Of a stretch of 64,000 nt of DNA, positions 36,813 through 47,727 are shown one piece after another. The first letter of the stretch is position 1. Each line of letters starts with the position of its first letter. The DNA comes from an uncultured Pelagibacteraceae bacterium (GTDB taxonomy: Bacteria; Pseudomonadota; Alphaproteobacteria; Pelagibacterales; Pelagibacteraceae). A model generated the notes under the pieces. The model made no database searches, was not told where the DNA came from, and saw only the letters and a list, made by a program, of their open reading frames with translations. Both the position numbers and the translations under genes were made by a program. The stretch lies in the NCBI GenBank assembly GCA_902587515.1, contig CACILM010000003.1:1-64000 (forward strand). The letters are read 5' to 3'.

Positions 36813-37474
36813 CTTTTAACTTTCCAATCAGTTTCAAATGTAACATAATTTAGTTGAATACATCTTCTCTCTTTTTTAATCTCTTTTTTTTCCATTCCAT
36901 GCCAAGTGTTTGGTCCGCTGGTAAAGAAGTATCCATAATTATGTTTATAGGGAACTGTTTTAACTTTGTTTAATTTTGCGTCATAAAAATCAGTACCTAA
37001 ATTCTCCGATTCATTATGTAAATTAACAAAAACTATTGATGACATTAATTTTTCCTCAATATCGCAATGAGGCTTTAACCAAAAACCTTCTCTATCACAA
37101 ATTACCTCTAGCCTTACATAAGAATTACTCAAATCTTTTCCAATTAATGATCCAATCTTTTTATAAACATCAGGTGATCTCAATTCTTCTATAAATTTTG
37201 TTAAATTTGGAAATTGATTAGAGTTTTCTTTAGTAACATAACATCGAAGTTTTTTTGCTTTACCACCATCTTTAATTCCAGCTCGAAAGGCTCCCTCTCC
37301 TCCATCAAGAGCTCTTGTTCCATCATAATTTAAATTTTGTTTTCTAGGATCGGCTATCTCTGCACTACAGATCTCATCAATAGCATTTTGAGTCAGCGGC
37401 TGGTTGATTTCAAAATGTTTAAAAGGATCACTAAATAGTTTAGTTCTTTTTTCTAATGATTTAAATAATTCCAT
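36809..37474 (-). CDS. 2-oxoglutarate/Fe(II)-dependent oxygenase-like protein, substrate unknown
   Basis: HxD in KPHCDIEEK, distal H in NTWHGMEKK followed by RRCIQLNYV: jelly-roll 2OG oxygenase facial-triad pattern. Confidence 0.65.
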   Translation of the reverse strand: MELFKSLEKRTKLFSDPFKHFEINQPLTQNAIDEICSAEIADPRKQNLNYDGTRALDGGEGAFRAGIKDGGKAKKLRCYVTKENSNQFPNLTKFIEELRSPDVYKKIGSLIGKDLSNSYVRLEVICDREGFWLKPHCDIEEKLMSSIVFVNLHNESENLGTDFYDAKLNKVKTVPYKHNYGYFFTSGPNTWHGMEKKEIKKERRCIQLNYVTFETDWKVKS

Positions 37475-38414
37475 GTTTTTTCATTTTTGCTTTTACAATT
37501 GGAGCAATTCTGTTTACCTCATTTAAACTATTGTAGCTCCAACTTTCAACCCTATCTTCTAATTCTCTTGTTATACCTAAATCTTTCAATTGTGAATAAA
37601 ATTTTTTAAATCTTCCAGTTGGCTTAAAAGACTTCATCATGGCAATATAAACAGGTTTTCCAGTCATCGCAGCCTCTGAAATCATTGACGTGGAGTCGCA
37701 CGTTACAACTATATAATTTGAGATTGCTAGTGCGGAAAGATAAGCTTTTTTATCAATATTTTTTACAACATGATGATTAATGCTAAAGGTATTAAATGCT
37801 ATTTTTAAAATATTTTCAGGTGTTCTGTAGGAGGGAATTACAATAATTTTAAATTTATCTGGAGTAAATAATGTTTTAACTTTATTAAAAAGTTCATGAA
37901 TTTGTTTTTCTGAATAATTATAATATTTGTTTGGTCCTCCGATTATAAATGCTACTAATTCTTTTCTTTTATCTTTTTCAATTCCTAAATACTTTGAATT
38001 ATCGTTAATCTCTTTTTTTGTAAGGTAGTGAATAGCACCAGTTGTGTTAATTATATTTTCACCTCTCAAACGATCATGCTCAGGACTCACTATAAGGTCA
38101 AAGTGTTCAAAAGAAACTTTAGGATCTTGTATATGAATATTGAAAATTTGATTACCTAATCTTTTTTTTAAAGCTATTGATGGTATTACACTTTTTCTTC
38201 CACAAGATATAATGATTTTACAATCACATACGAATTTATTTTTTACCAAATTTTCTGATATTGGGCTTATTTTAGGAGGAATTAAATTCCAAAAAGATTT
38301 TAATTCAATTTTTTGGTGTTTATAACTTAGGCCTAAAGCTTTAGCTAATCCCTCTACTTGACTAACCATGCCGTGCATACCTTGCGTTAAAAGAAGTGCT
38401 TTTAATTCTAACAT
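37461..38414 (-). CDS. ELM1/DUF1022-like protein (mitochondrial-fission-ELM1 family; GT-B-like fold inferred)
   Basis: GMHGMVSQVEGLAKALG, KIIISCGRKSVIPSIALKK, VTCDSTSMISEAAMTGKPVYI, KFYSQLKDLGITR. Confidence 0.8.
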   Translation of the reverse strand: MLELKALLLTQGMHGMVSQVEGLAKALGLSYKHQKIELKSFWNLIPPKISPISENLVKNKFVCDCKIIISCGRKSVIPSIALKKRLGNQIFNIHIQDPKVSFEHFDLIVSPEHDRLRGENIINTTGAIHYLTKKEINDNSKYLGIEKDKRKELVAFIIGGPNKYYNYSEKQIHELFNKVKTLFTPDKFKIIVIPSYRTPENILKIAFNTFSINHHVVKNIDKKAYLSALAISNYIVVTCDSTSMISEAAMTGKPVYIAMMKSFKPTGRFKKFYSQLKDLGITRELEDRVESWSYNSLNEVNRIAPIVKAKMKKHGII

Positions 38415-38421
38415 TAGTTAC

Positions 38422-38427
38422 TATATA
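38422..38427. promoter_or_regulatory. Candidate shared bidirectional -10 (palindromic TATATA) between the ELM1-like gene and trxB
   Basis: Only 23 bp separate the two divergent ATGs (38414 minus, 38438 plus); the self-complementary TATATA lies 7 nt and 10 nt from them. Confidence 0.35.
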
Positions 38428-38437
38428 CCCTTACATA

Positions 38438-39388
38438 ATGAATAATAAATCAACAAAACATACAAAAGTGTTAATTCTTGGATCAGGTCCTGCTGGCTAT
38501 ACAGCAGCTATTTATGCGGCTAGAGCTATGCTTAAACCAATACTTGTTCATGGTTCTCAACCCGGAGGACAATTAACTACCACCACAGATGTTGAAAATT
38601 ATCCTGGATACTCAAAAGTGATTCAGGGGCCATGGCTAATGGATGAAATGAAAGGTCAGGCTGAAGCAGTGGGCACAGAGATGATACAAGATCATATAAG
38701 TAAAGTTGACTTAACAAAAAAACCTTTTACAGCAACAGGTGATAGTGGTCAGGTTTACACTGCAGATAGTTTTATAATTTCAACAGGAGCACAAGCAAGA
38801 TGGTTAAATTTAAAATCTGAACAAGAATTTAGAGGATTTGGAGTTTCAGCATGTGCTACTTGTGACGGATTTTTCTTTAAAGAAAAAGAAGTGGCTGTAG
38901 TTGGTGGGGGAAATGCCGCCGTTGAAGAAGCAATGTTTCTAACTAAATTTGCTTCAAAGGTTTATTTAATACATAGGAGAAACGAACTTAGGGCAGAAAA
39001 AATGCTTCAAGCAAAATTAAAATCTAATAAGAAAATAGAAATTATTTGGGACACTGTAGTTGAGGATGTTATTGGCACTAAAGAGCCGAAAACTGTTAAT
39101 GCATTAAAAATTAAAAATGTAAAAGATAATAAAGTTAAAGAGCTTAAAGTTGATGGTTTATTTATTGCCATAGGTCATGATCCAGCAACATCTTTGTTTA
39201 AAGATCAACTTAATATGGACAAAGAAGGATATTTAATTACAAAACCTGACTCTACTGAAACAAATATTCCAGGAGTTTTTGCTGCAGGAGATGTAAAGGA
39301 TAAAATTTTTAGACAAGCTGTTACCGCTGCTGGAATGGGTTGTATGTCAGCACTTGAAGCTGAAAAATATCTATCTGAGTCTAGTTAA
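38438..39388 (+). CDS. trxB: Thioredoxin reductase (NADPH)
   Basis: ILGSGPAGYTAAIYAARA, CATCDGFF redox motif, VVGGGNAAVEEA, GVFAAGDVKDK. ORF-track start at 38396 is a GTG; the ATG at 38438 is more plausible. Confidence 0.96.
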   Translation: MNNKSTKHTKVLILGSGPAGYTAAIYAARAMLKPILVHGSQPGGQLTTTTDVENYPGYSKVIQGPWLMDEMKGQAEAVGTEMIQDHISKVDLTKKPFTATGDSGQVYTADSFIISTGAQARWLNLKSEQEFRGFGVSACATCDGFFFKEKEVAVVGGGNAAVEEAMFLTKFASKVYLIHRRNELRAEKMLQAKLKSNKKIEIIWDTVVEDVIGTKEPKTVNALKIKNVKDNKVKELKVDGLFIAIGHDPATSLFKDQLNMDKEGYLITKPDSTETNIPGVFAAGDVKDKIFRQAVTAAGMGCMSALEAEKYLSESS

Positions 39389-40568
39389 GGCTATCACAAA
39401 AAGTTTTAATTCTTTGCATTGCTTTTTTCAAATTTTCCATTGAAGTAGCGTAAGATATTCTAAAGTAACCGTCTAAACCAAAGGCAGAACCTTGAACCAC
39501 AGCTACCTCAGCTTTTTCTAAAAGTTTCTCTACAAAATCTTTATCGGTTTTCAGTTTTGTTTTCTTGTTTAGTAGCTTTTTACAGTTTGGAAAAACATAA
39601 AAAGCTCCTTCAGGGCTTAAGCAGCTTATACCTTTTATATTATTTAAACTCTCAACAACGAAGTTTCTTCTCTCTTTAAAAGAATTTGATCTTTCTGAAA
39701 TAAAATCTTGTGTTCCGTTTAAAGCCTCGACTGCAGCTGCTTGGCTTATGGATGTAGGATTACTGGTTGATTGGGATTGAATTTTAGCCATCGCTTTAAT
39801 TATTTCCTTGGGACCTGCAGCATAACCTATTCTCCAGCCAGTCATTGAGTAAGATTTACTCACTCCATTCATAGTTAAAGTTCTACTTTTTAATTTTTCA
39901 ATTTGAGCAATTGTAAAAAATTTAAAACCGTCATAAGTAATATGTTCGTAAATATCATCGCTTAAAATATATAAATTTTTATATTTCATTAAAATCTTCG
40001 ATAAAGCTATTATCTCATCTTTGGTATAACCAGAGCCTGTAGGGTTAGATGGCGAGTTTATAATTATCCACTTTGTTTTCTTTGAAACTGCTTTTTTTAA
40101 TTTTTCTGGTGTTAATTTAAAATTATTTTTTTCATCACACTTTATTATTTTAGGTTTTCCCCCAGCTAACAAAACAATGTCAGGGTAAGAAACCCAATAA
40201 GGTGCTGGAATAATGACCTCATCACCTTTATTAATGGTTGCCATAAAAGCATTATATAAAACTTGCTTTCCACCAGTTCCAACGGAAATTTGATCAAGCT
40301 CATATGATAAATGATTTTCTCTAGAAAATTTTGCTTGGATAGCTTTTTTTAAAGCTGGAGTTCCATCCACTGCTGTATATTTTGTATCCCCTTTTTTTAT
40401 CGCCTCTATTGCCGCTTCTTTAATATTGTCTGGAGTATCAAAATCGGGCTCCCCAGCCCCTAAACCAATAACATCCTTTCCAGCAGCTCTCATTTCCCTA
40501 GCTTTTGAGGTAACTGCTATTGTAGGCGACGGTTTTATACGTTTTAAACTATTGGAAACTATGCTCAT
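39381..40568 (-). CDS. aspC: Aspartate aminotransferase (class I PLP aminotransferase)
   Basis: GLGAGEPDFDTPDNI, NSPSNPTGSGY, SDDIYEHITYDG, GVSKSYSMTGWRIGYAAGP (PLP lysine). Confidence 0.93.
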   Translation of the reverse strand: MSIVSNSLKRIKPSPTIAVTSKAREMRAAGKDVIGLGAGEPDFDTPDNIKEAAIEAIKKGDTKYTAVDGTPALKKAIQAKFSRENHLSYELDQISVGTGGKQVLYNAFMATINKGDEVIIPAPYWVSYPDIVLLAGGKPKIIKCDEKNNFKLTPEKLKKAVSKKTKWIIINSPSNPTGSGYTKDEIIALSKILMKYKNLYILSDDIYEHITYDGFKFFTIAQIEKLKSRTLTMNGVSKSYSMTGWRIGYAAGPKEIIKAMAKIQSQSTSNPTSISQAAAVEALNGTQDFISERSNSFKERRNFVVESLNNIKGISCLSPEGAFYVFPNCKKLLNKKTKLKTDKDFVEKLLEKAEVAVVQGSAFGLDGYFRISYATSMENLKKAMQRIKTFCDSLN

Positions 40569-40606
40569 TGAAATTTATAATATAATTAATTTATTATTAA
40601 CACAAA

Positions 40607-42778
40607 ATGCAAAATACTTATCAAGAAAAATTAGCTGATCTAGAAGTTAATAACTCAAAAAAAATTAAGAAGTTAGAGGGAGGTATTAACTTTAAAATCA
40701 AAAGTGATTTTCAACCTAGCGGTGACCAACCAGAGGCCATAAAGCAAATATTAAAAAACTTAAAAGATAATAAACAGGAACAAGTGCTTTTAGGGGTCAC
40801 AGGATCAGGTAAAACATTTACAATGGCAAAGGTTATCGAAAAGGCTAATAGACCAGCTCTAATTCTAGCACCAAACAAAACTTTAGCTGCTCAATTGTAC
40901 GGAGAATTTAAAAGTTTTTTTCCAGATAATGCTGTAGAATATTTTGTATCATATTACGATTACTACACTCCAGAAGCATACGTTCCTAGATCTGATACTT
41001 ACATAGAAAAAGAGGCCTCAATAAATGAGCAAATTGATCGTATGAGACACTCGGCAACAAGATCTTTGTTGGAAAGAGATGATGTAATTATTGTTGCAAG
41101 CGTATCATGTATTTATGGTTTAGGTTCTGTAGAGGCGTACTCAAAAATGACTATTACTTTAAAAAAAAATTATGAGTACGAGCGAGACGATTTAATTAGA
41201 GCATTTATAAACTTACAGTACAAAAGAAATGATCAAAATTTTTTTAGAGGGACCTTTAGGGTAAGAGGAGAAAATTTAGAGATCTTTCCATCACACTTAG
41301 AAGATAGAGCTTGGAGAATAAGTTTTAATCTAAATAAATTGGAAAAAATTGAGGAATTTGACCCACTTACTGGAGATAAGACAAATGATTACTCAATAAT
41401 AAAAATTTACGCTAATAGTCATTATATAACTCCTAAGCCTACTATCGAACAAGCAATCAGACAAATAAAATCTGAGTTAGCTGAGACTTTAAAAAGACAC
41501 AGAGAAAATAATAAACTTTTAGAGGAGCAGAGATTAAGAGAACGAACTAAGTTTGATTTAGAAATGATTGAAGCCACCGGAACTTGTGCAGGGATAGAAA
41601 ATTATTCAAGATTTTTATCAGGAAGAAAAGCTGGAGAACCACCTCCTACTCTGTTTGAGTATTTTCCAGATAATGCAATTATATTTGTAGACGAAAGTCA
41701 CGTAACAGTCCCTCAATTAAATGGAATGTATAAAGGGGACCGTACAAGAAAAAGTACGTTAGCCGAATACGGGTTTAGACTCCCTTCATGTATGGATAAT
41801 AGACCTTTGAAATTTGAAGAGTGGGATTTAATGAGAACACAAACTGTTTTTGTTTCTGCTACCCCAGGACCTTGGGAGCTAAAACAAACAAGCAATAAAT
41901 ATATTGACCAAATCATTAGGCCAACGGGTTTAATAGACCCACCGGTTGAAATAAGGCCAGCCAAAACTCAAGTTGATGATCTTATGCACGAGGCAAAAGA
42001 GATTGTAAAAAAAGGATATAGAGTTCTTGCTACAACGCTGACAAAAAAAATGGCTGAAGATCTTACTGAGTACCTCCACGAAAATGGTCTTAAAGTAAGA
42101 TATATGCACTCTGACATTGATACTCTTGAAAGAATTGAGATCATAAGAGATTTGAGGATGGGAGTGTTTGATATTCTTGTAGGAATTAATTTGTTGAGAG
42201 AGGGATTAGATATTCCCGAATGTGCTTTGGTAGCAATTTTAGATGCTGATAAAGAGGGATTTTTAAGATCTGAAACTTCTTTAATTCAAACAATTGGAAG
42301 AGCAGCGCGAAATGTTGATGGTAAAGTAATTTTATATGCTGATAAAGTCACGAAGAGCATTGAAAAGGCAATTGAGGAAACAGACAGAAGGAGAAATAAA
42401 CAATTAGAATATAATAAGAAAAATGGAATAACTGCTGAGTCAGTAAAAAAAGAGATAAGTGATATTTTAGAGTCTGTTTATGAAAAAGATTACGTTAAAA
42501 TTAGTGAAGGTTCAAACGTAGGTGGTAACTTAAAAAAACATCTTAAAGCTTTAAACAGAAAAATGAAGGAAGCTGCATCTAATTTAGAATTTGAAGAAGC
42601 TGCTAAACTAAGAGATGAAATGAGAAAACTAGAAGCCAGTGAACTTGAAATAACTTTAAATCCTAAAATATCTCAATATAATTTGAAAAGTAAGGTTTAT
42701 CCAAAAGGAAGATCAACTATGGGTATGCCTGGCACAAAACCAAGAAAAGCGATAAAAAAATGGAAGCCAAAAAAATAA
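40607..42778 (+). CDS. uvrB: Excinuclease ABC subunit B
   Basis: [56 protein letters not shown]-terminal UVR motif. Confidence 0.98.
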   Translation: MQNTYQEKLADLEVNNSKKIKKLEGGINFKIKSDFQPSGDQPEAIKQILKNLKDNKQEQVLLGVTGSGKTFTMAKVIEKANRPALILAPNKTLAAQLYGEFKSFFPDNAVEYFVSYYDYYTPEAYVPRSDTYIEKEASINEQIDRMRHSATRSLLERDDVIIVASVSCIYGLGSVEAYSKMTITLKKNYEYERDDLIRAFINLQYKRNDQNFFRGTFRVRGENLEIFPSHLEDRAWRISFNLNKLEKIEEFDPLTGDKTNDYSIIKIYANSHYITPKPTIEQAIRQIKSELAETLKRHRENNKLLEEQRLRERTKFDLEMIEATGTCAGIENYSRFLSGRKAGEPPPTLFEYFPDNAIIFVDESHVTVPQLNGMYKGDRTRKSTLAEYGFRLPSCMDNRPLKFEEWDLMRTQTVFVSATPGPWELKQTSNKYIDQIIRPTGLIDPPVEIRPAKTQVDDLMHEAKEIVKKGYRVLATTLTKKMAEDLTEYLHENGLKVRYMHSDIDTLERIEIIRDLRMGVFDILVGINLLREGLDIPECALVAILDADKEGFLRSETSLIQTIGRAARNVDGKVILYADKVTKSIEKAIEETDRRRNKQLEYNKKNGITAESVKKEISDILESVYEKDYVKISEGSNVGGNLKKHLKALNRKMKEAASNLEFEEAAKLRDEMRKLEASELEITLNPKISQYNLKSKVYPKGRSTMGMPGTKPRKAIKKWKPKK

Positions 42779-43515
42779 TTATCACTGGCGGAGCTACTAG
42801 AATAGGATCTGCAATCGCTAAAAGTTTAGTTAGCTTTGAAACAAAAATAGGTATCCACTTTAACAAATCTAAAAGTAGCGCTTTAAAATTAAAAAAAGAA
42901 TTAGAGGAACTTGGAGCTGAAGCATACTTATTTAAAGCTGATTTAAATAATTTAAAACAAACCGAAACTTTAATAAAAAAAGCCTATAAAACTCTTAAAG
43001 GATTAGATTGTTTAATTAATAATGCATCTATTTTTGAAAACGATAATCTTGAAAATTTTTCCGAAAAATCCTTTACAAAACATATGAATATCAACTTAAA
43101 AGCACCGGCAATCATTACGCAAAATTTTAAAAGATTAATTAAAAATAAAGAGGGATGTATCATCAATATTATTGATCAAAGAGTTGAAAAATTAACTCCT
43201 TTTTTTTTCTCTTACACTTTAAGTAAGTCTTCATTGGCCACTCTTACAAAAACATCAGCCATGAAATTAGCGCCTAATATAAGAGTGAATGGTATTTCAC
43301 CTGGACCAACATTAAAAAACAAAAGACAATCAGAAAGACATTTCAAAAAGCAATGGAAATCTACGCTCTTAAAAAAAAAAGTAGATTTAGAAAACATATG
43401 TAATGGAGTAAAGTTTCTTATTGAAAATAAAAATATAACTGGAGAAATTATTAATATTGATAGCGGGCAAAGACTTGCATGGCAAACACCAGATATTATT
43501 AATACAAAAGAATGA
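42760..43515 (+). CDS. folM: SDR-family reductase, probable pteridine/dihydromonapterin reductase (FolM-like)
   Basis: [15 protein letters not shown] (TGxxxRxG typical of pteridine reductases), [31 protein letters not shown]; overlaps folB. Confidence 0.75.
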   Translation: MEAKKIIITGGATRIGSAIAKSLVSFETKIGIHFNKSKSSALKLKKELEELGAEAYLFKADLNNLKQTETLIKKAYKTLKGLDCLINNASIFENDNLENFSEKSFTKHMNINLKAPAIITQNFKRLIKNKEGCIINIIDQRVEKLTPFFFSYTLSKSSLATLTKTSAMKLAPNIRVNGISPGPTLKNKRQSERHFKKQWKSTLLKKKVDLENICNGVKFLIENKNITGEIINIDSGQRLAWQTPDIINTKE

Positions 43516-43907
43516 AGATAATAAAATTTAAGAAAAAAGAAAAATTCAAATATAAAAGAAAAGTAATTATAAAAGATTTAATCTTAAATATTTTTATAGG
43601 AATACACAACTTTGAGAAAAAAAAGAGACAAAGAGTAAAATTTAATATTGAAATTTTAACAAATCCATATGTGACACCAAATAGTAAAGATTTGAATTCA
43701 ATACTTAATTATGAGGAAATTGTTAGTAAAATTGAGAAAATTGCTTATCTAAAACATCACGAGTTACTTGAAGACTTAGCGGAAAATATTTTTAATATGA
43801 TATTTAGAAATAAACTTGTTAAAAAGATTAATCTTAAGATAGAAAAGTTAGATATCTTAAAGAAAACCAAATCTGTTGGTATCGAAGTATCAAAATCAAA
43901 AGTATGA
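43512..43907 (+). CDS. folB: Dihydroneopterin aldolase
   Basis: [45 protein letters not shown]...[12 protein letters not shown]. Confidence 0.88.
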   Translation: MKIIKFKKKEKFKYKRKVIIKDLILNIFIGIHNFEKKKRQRVKFNIEILTNPYVTPNSKDLNSILNYEEIVSKIEKIAYLKHHELLEDLAENIFNMIFRNKLVKKINLKIEKLDILKKTKSVGIEVSKSKV

Positions 43908-45742
43908 TTAATAGTTTAGAGTTAGGAAAAAAAGTAATAAAAGAAAAAATACCGCTGATACCAAAAAATCCCGGTGTTTACAAAATGATTAGTTCCACTG
44001 GTGAAATTCTATATATTGGTAAAGCTAAAAATATACCAAATAGACTCAAAAGTTATGTCACTGAGTCTAATCTTCCTATTAGAACTGAGAGAATGCTCTC
44101 ACTTACGCATAATCTTGAAACTACTACTACAAGTAATGAAAGTGAGGCTCTTCTATTGGAAGCAAATTTAATAAAAAAACATAAACCTCGTTACAACATA
44201 CTTTTGCGTGATGACAAATCTTTTCCCTATATTTATATTGGTAATAAAGATAAGTGGCCACAACTTACAAAGTTAAGAGGGAAAAAATCAAAAACAGGAT
44301 ATTATTTTGGTCCATTTGCATCGATTGGTTCTGCTAATTGGACAATAAAAATTTTACAAAAGATTTTTCTTTTGAGAGTCTGTGATGACACTGTTTTCAA
44401 AAATAGAGAAAGACCGTGCATCTTATACCAAATTAAAAGATGCTCTGCTCCATGTGTTGGACACATAAATGAAAAAGATTACGAATCTACAGTTGCAGAC
44501 GCTATTGACTTTATTTCGGGTAAATCTAGAAGAATTCAAAAAAACTTGTCAAAAGAAATGGAAAAAGCTAGTAAAGAATTGGATTACGAGAAAGCAGCTA
44601 TAGCTAGAGATAGAATAAAAGCATTAACTCAAATACAAACCTCTCAAAAAATAAATCAAACAAATTTAACAGAAGCTGATGTTATCAGTATTTATAAAGA
44701 GACAGGAAAAACATGTGTACAAGTGTTTTTTTTTAGGTCAAAACAAAACTGGGGTAATCAGGCTTTTTATCCAAAACATGATCCAGACGACAATGTAGAA
44801 GATATAATAAGCTCTTTTATATCGCAATTTTATGAAAACAAAACTATTCCAAGGCTGATATTAACTAACTGTGAAGTCAAAGACAAAAAACTTATTGAAA
44901 AAACATTCTCCGAGAAAGATAAAAAAGATATTATTATTAAGCTAGCAAAAAGTAAAAATGAGATAAGTATTTCTAGTCTTGCAGAGAAAAATGCAAAACA
45001 ATCTTTAAAACAAAAACTCGTTCAATCTGATACTAACAATAATCTTATCGAAGAATTAGCATCAAAATTTAATATTAATAACAATATAGAGTTGATTGAA
45101 GTTTACGATAATAGCCACATTCAGGGCACTGACTCTGTTGGATCATTAATTTGTTTCAGTAATGAGGGTTTTGTTAAGAAAAGATACAGGAAATTCAATA
45201 TTAAAGATGAAAAAGTAAAAAATGATGACTATGGGATGATGAAAGAGGTTTTATTTAGAAGATTTTCTAAAGCTATTAAGGAAAAATCTGGTTCTTTGTC
45301 ATTACCAGATTTAATAATGATAGACGGTGGAAAAGGACAATATTCTGTATCTAGAGAAGTTCTTAATGAATTAGGATTGCATGACTTACCGATTTTAGCC
45401 GTGGCTAAGGGTAAAAGAAGAAATGCTGGGGAGGAAAAAATCTATTACAAAAGTAAAGAATATATTTTAGAAAGGAATGATCCATTATTATTTTTTATAC
45501 AAAGACTTCGAGATGAAGCTCATAGATTTGCTATAAGCACTCATAGAGCTAAAAGAAAGAAAAACCTTAACAAATCTTTATTAGATCAAATCCAAGGGAT
45601 TGGGAAACAAAGGAAAAGAGCTTTATTAAATCATTTTGGATCTGCGCGTGCTGTTGAATCTGCAAGCTTTGATGATTTAAAATCAGTGGAAGGAATAGAA
45701 GACAACATTGCAAAGAAAATATATGATTATTTTCACGAATAA
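43904..45742 (+). CDS. uvrC: Excinuclease ABC subunit C
   Basis: [39 protein letters not shown] motif; [17 protein letters not shown]; HhH C-terminus. Confidence 0.97.
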   Translation: MINSLELGKKVIKEKIPLIPKNPGVYKMISSTGEILYIGKAKNIPNRLKSYVTESNLPIRTERMLSLTHNLETTTTSNESEALLLEANLIKKHKPRYNILLRDDKSFPYIYIGNKDKWPQLTKLRGKKSKTGYYFGPFASIGSANWTIKILQKIFLLRVCDDTVFKNRERPCILYQIKRCSAPCVGHINEKDYESTVADAIDFISGKSRRIQKNLSKEMEKASKELDYEKAAIARDRIKALTQIQTSQKINQTNLTEADVISIYKETGKTCVQVFFFRSKQNWGNQAFYPKHDPDDNVEDIISSFISQFYENKTIPRLILTNCEVKDKKLIEKTFSEKDKKDIIIKLAKSKNEISISSLAEKNAKQSLKQKLVQSDTNNNLIEELASKFNINNNIELIEVYDNSHIQGTDSVGSLICFSNEGFVKKRYRKFNIKDEKVKNDDYGMMKEVLFRRFSKAIKEKSGSLSLPDLIMIDGGKGQYSVSREVLNELGLHDLPILAVAKGKRRNAGEEKIYYKSKEYILERNDPLLFFIQRLRDEAHRFAISTHRAKRKKNLNKSLLDQIQGIGKQRKRALLNHFGSARAVESASFDDLKSVEGIEDNIAKKIYDYFHE

Positions 45743-46327
45743 ATGAAATTAAAAATTCCAAACATACTGACAATTGGTCGAATAATTATTGTGCCGATTT
45801 TTGTTATAACTTTTTTTATTCCAGGATTCTTTGGGGATTTAATACCCTTTTTTTTATTTGTGCTAGCTAGTTTTACTGATTACCTTGATGGATTATTAGC
45901 CAGACTATTTAAAGAGGAGTCAAAATTAGGTGAATTGTTAGATCCTATAGCTGATAAAATTTTAGTTTCTGCTGCTCTTATTTTGCTTGTAATGAATGGG
46001 ACAATTAAAAACTATGAAGTTATCGCAGCAGTTATAATTTTAACCAGAGAGATTTTAGTTTCAGGTCTGCGTGAATTTTTAGCTAAAGGTAAGATAACAA
46101 TGGAAGTAACAAGCCTCTCAAAATTAAAAACTTTCATTCAAATGGCTGCAATAGCTATATTATTGACTGGAGATATTGGAAATAAAATTGTAAATTTTCA
46201 AGATTATAATGCCCAAACAATTGGTATAATTCTTTTATGGTTATCGGCATTTTTAACTTTATATACTGGTTATGATTATCTGAGAAAAGGTATCGATCAC
46301 GCTATAAATGAAGATAGCAAAGATTAA
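45743..46327 (+). CDS. pgsA: CDP-diacylglycerol--glycerol-3-phosphate 3-phosphatidyltransferase
   Basis: IPNILTIGRIIIVP and CDP-alcohol phosphatidyltransferase motif DYLDGLLAR...GELLDPIADK. Confidence 0.94.
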   Translation: MKLKIPNILTIGRIIIVPIFVITFFIPGFFGDLIPFFLFVLASFTDYLDGLLARLFKEESKLGELLDPIADKILVSAALILLVMNGTIKNYEVIAAVIILTREILVSGLREFLAKGKITMEVTSLSKLKTFIQMAAIAILLTGDIGNKIVNFQDYNAQTIGIILLWLSAFLTLYTGYDYLRKGIDHAINEDSKD

Positions 46328-47211
46328 GCTGCTGAATCTTTTCTTACTAAATTTTGATATGCGTCATTCAAATCTGAAATAGTATCACATACCTCAAAAT
46401 TATAATTACTTATTTGTGATACGGGTGTAATTTCAGCCGCTGTACCAGTTAAAAAACATCCTATAAATTCGTTCATCTCTTCTGGTTTAATTTTTCTTTC
46501 AATAACTTTAATTCCTTTTGATTTGGCAATTTTTATTACCTCTCGTCTAGTAATTCCGTCTAAAAAAGAGTCTGGTACAGGCGTGTGTAATTCTCCATTT
46601 TTATTTTTAAAAAAAACATTAGCTCCTGTTGCCTCGGCTACATTTCCTTCATGGTCAAGCATTAATGAATCTGTAAATCCTTCTGCCTCAGCCTCATGCT
46701 TTGATAAAGTGCAAATCATATATAGCCCAGCTGCTTTTGTATCCCAAGGGATTGTATTAGGCGCTGGTCTTCTCCAGTTAGATATATTTAACTTAATACC
46801 TTTTAGCTTTAGTTTTGGATCAAAATAAGAACCCCATTCCCATGTAGCTATAGCAACATGAATTTTATTTTTTTGAGCAGAGATTGCCATCATTTCACTC
46901 CCTCTCCAAATTAATGGTCTAACATAACCATTTTGAACTTTTTGGATATTAACAATCACTTTGCAAGCATCGTTTATTTCTTTTTGAGAATAAGGAACTT
47001 CAATTCCCATTCTTTTTGCAGAATAAAATAATCTTTCAGTATGCTCCTCTAATCTAAAGATTTCTCCATCGTAAACTCTTTCACCCTCAAACACACAGCT
47101 AGCATAATGAAGTCCATGATTTAAAATATGTATATTTGCGTCTTTCCATTCAACTGTTTTACCATTGAACCAAATTTTACCTGATCTTTTGTCGTATGGT
47201 ATGCTTTCCAT
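46324..47211 (-). CDS. ilvE: Branched-chain amino acid aminotransferase (class IV PLP)
   Basis: IWFNGKTVEWKDANIHILNHGLHYASCVFEGERVY, DTKAAGLYMICTLSKHEA, EATGANVFF, FLTGTAAEITPV. Confidence 0.92.
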   Translation of the reverse strand: MESIPYDKRSGKIWFNGKTVEWKDANIHILNHGLHYASCVFEGERVYDGEIFRLEEHTERLFYSAKRMGIEVPYSQKEINDACKVIVNIQKVQNGYVRPLIWRGSEMMAISAQKNKIHVAIATWEWGSYFDPKLKLKGIKLNISNWRRPAPNTIPWDTKAAGLYMICTLSKHEAEAEGFTDSLMLDHEGNVAEATGANVFFKNKNGELHTPVPDSFLDGITRREVIKIAKSKGIKVIERKIKPEEMNEFIGCFLTGTAAEITPVSQISNYNFEVCDTISDLNDAYQNLVRKDSAA

Positions 47212-47286
47212 GTTAGTAAATATATAGATTTTATTTTTAATAAAAAGTATATTCCAAAATTAGATAAGTCAATATAACTTACCGAT

Positions 47287-47727
47287 ATGAAAGATTTACT
47301 TTATTTAAAAGATGATCAAATTAAGGAGTTTATACAGCTTCTATATTATGCATATAGAGAAACATTTTCTGATCCTAGAGAAATTCTATCAAAAAAATTT
47401 TTTGGCCCAGCTCATCTAAGGGCTTTACATCTTATCGAAAGCAACCCTGGAATTAACTTGGGAGAATTGATATTTAAACTAAAAGTGACAAAACAAAGCC
47501 TTAATAGGGTTTTAAGAGATCTAATCAAGACAAAAATGATTAGGCAAGTACAAGATGAGAATGATACAAGAAAAAAAAATTTATTTTTAGATAAAGAGGG
47601 AAAAATATTTTTTGAAACAGTTTATAATTCACAAAAAAAAAGAATTTTTAATGCACTAAAAAATTCAAGCTCTGACTCGGTAATAAAATTTAAGAATGTT
47701 TTAAAGAAAATTATTAATGGAAAATAA
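47287..47727 (+). CDS. petP: MarR-family regulator, PetP-like
   Basis: wHTH: HLRALHLIESNPGINLGELIFKLKVTKQSLNRVLRDLIKTKMIRQVQDENDTRKKNLFLDKEG; directly before an OmpR-type regulator as in alphaproteobacterial petP-petR. Confidence 0.75.
   Translation: MKDLLYLKDDQIKEFIQLLYYAYRETFSDPREILSKKFFGPAHLRALHLIESNPGINLGELIFKLKVTKQSLNRVLRDLIKTKMIRQVQDENDTRKKNLFLDKEGKIFFETVYNSQKKRIFNALKNSSSDSVIKFKNVLKKIINGK

Noticed and set aside
38396-38437. ORF-track upstream GTG start of trxB
   Set aside because: It would overlap the divergent ELM1-like gene start; ATG 38438 immediately precedes the conserved FAD-binding N-terminus.
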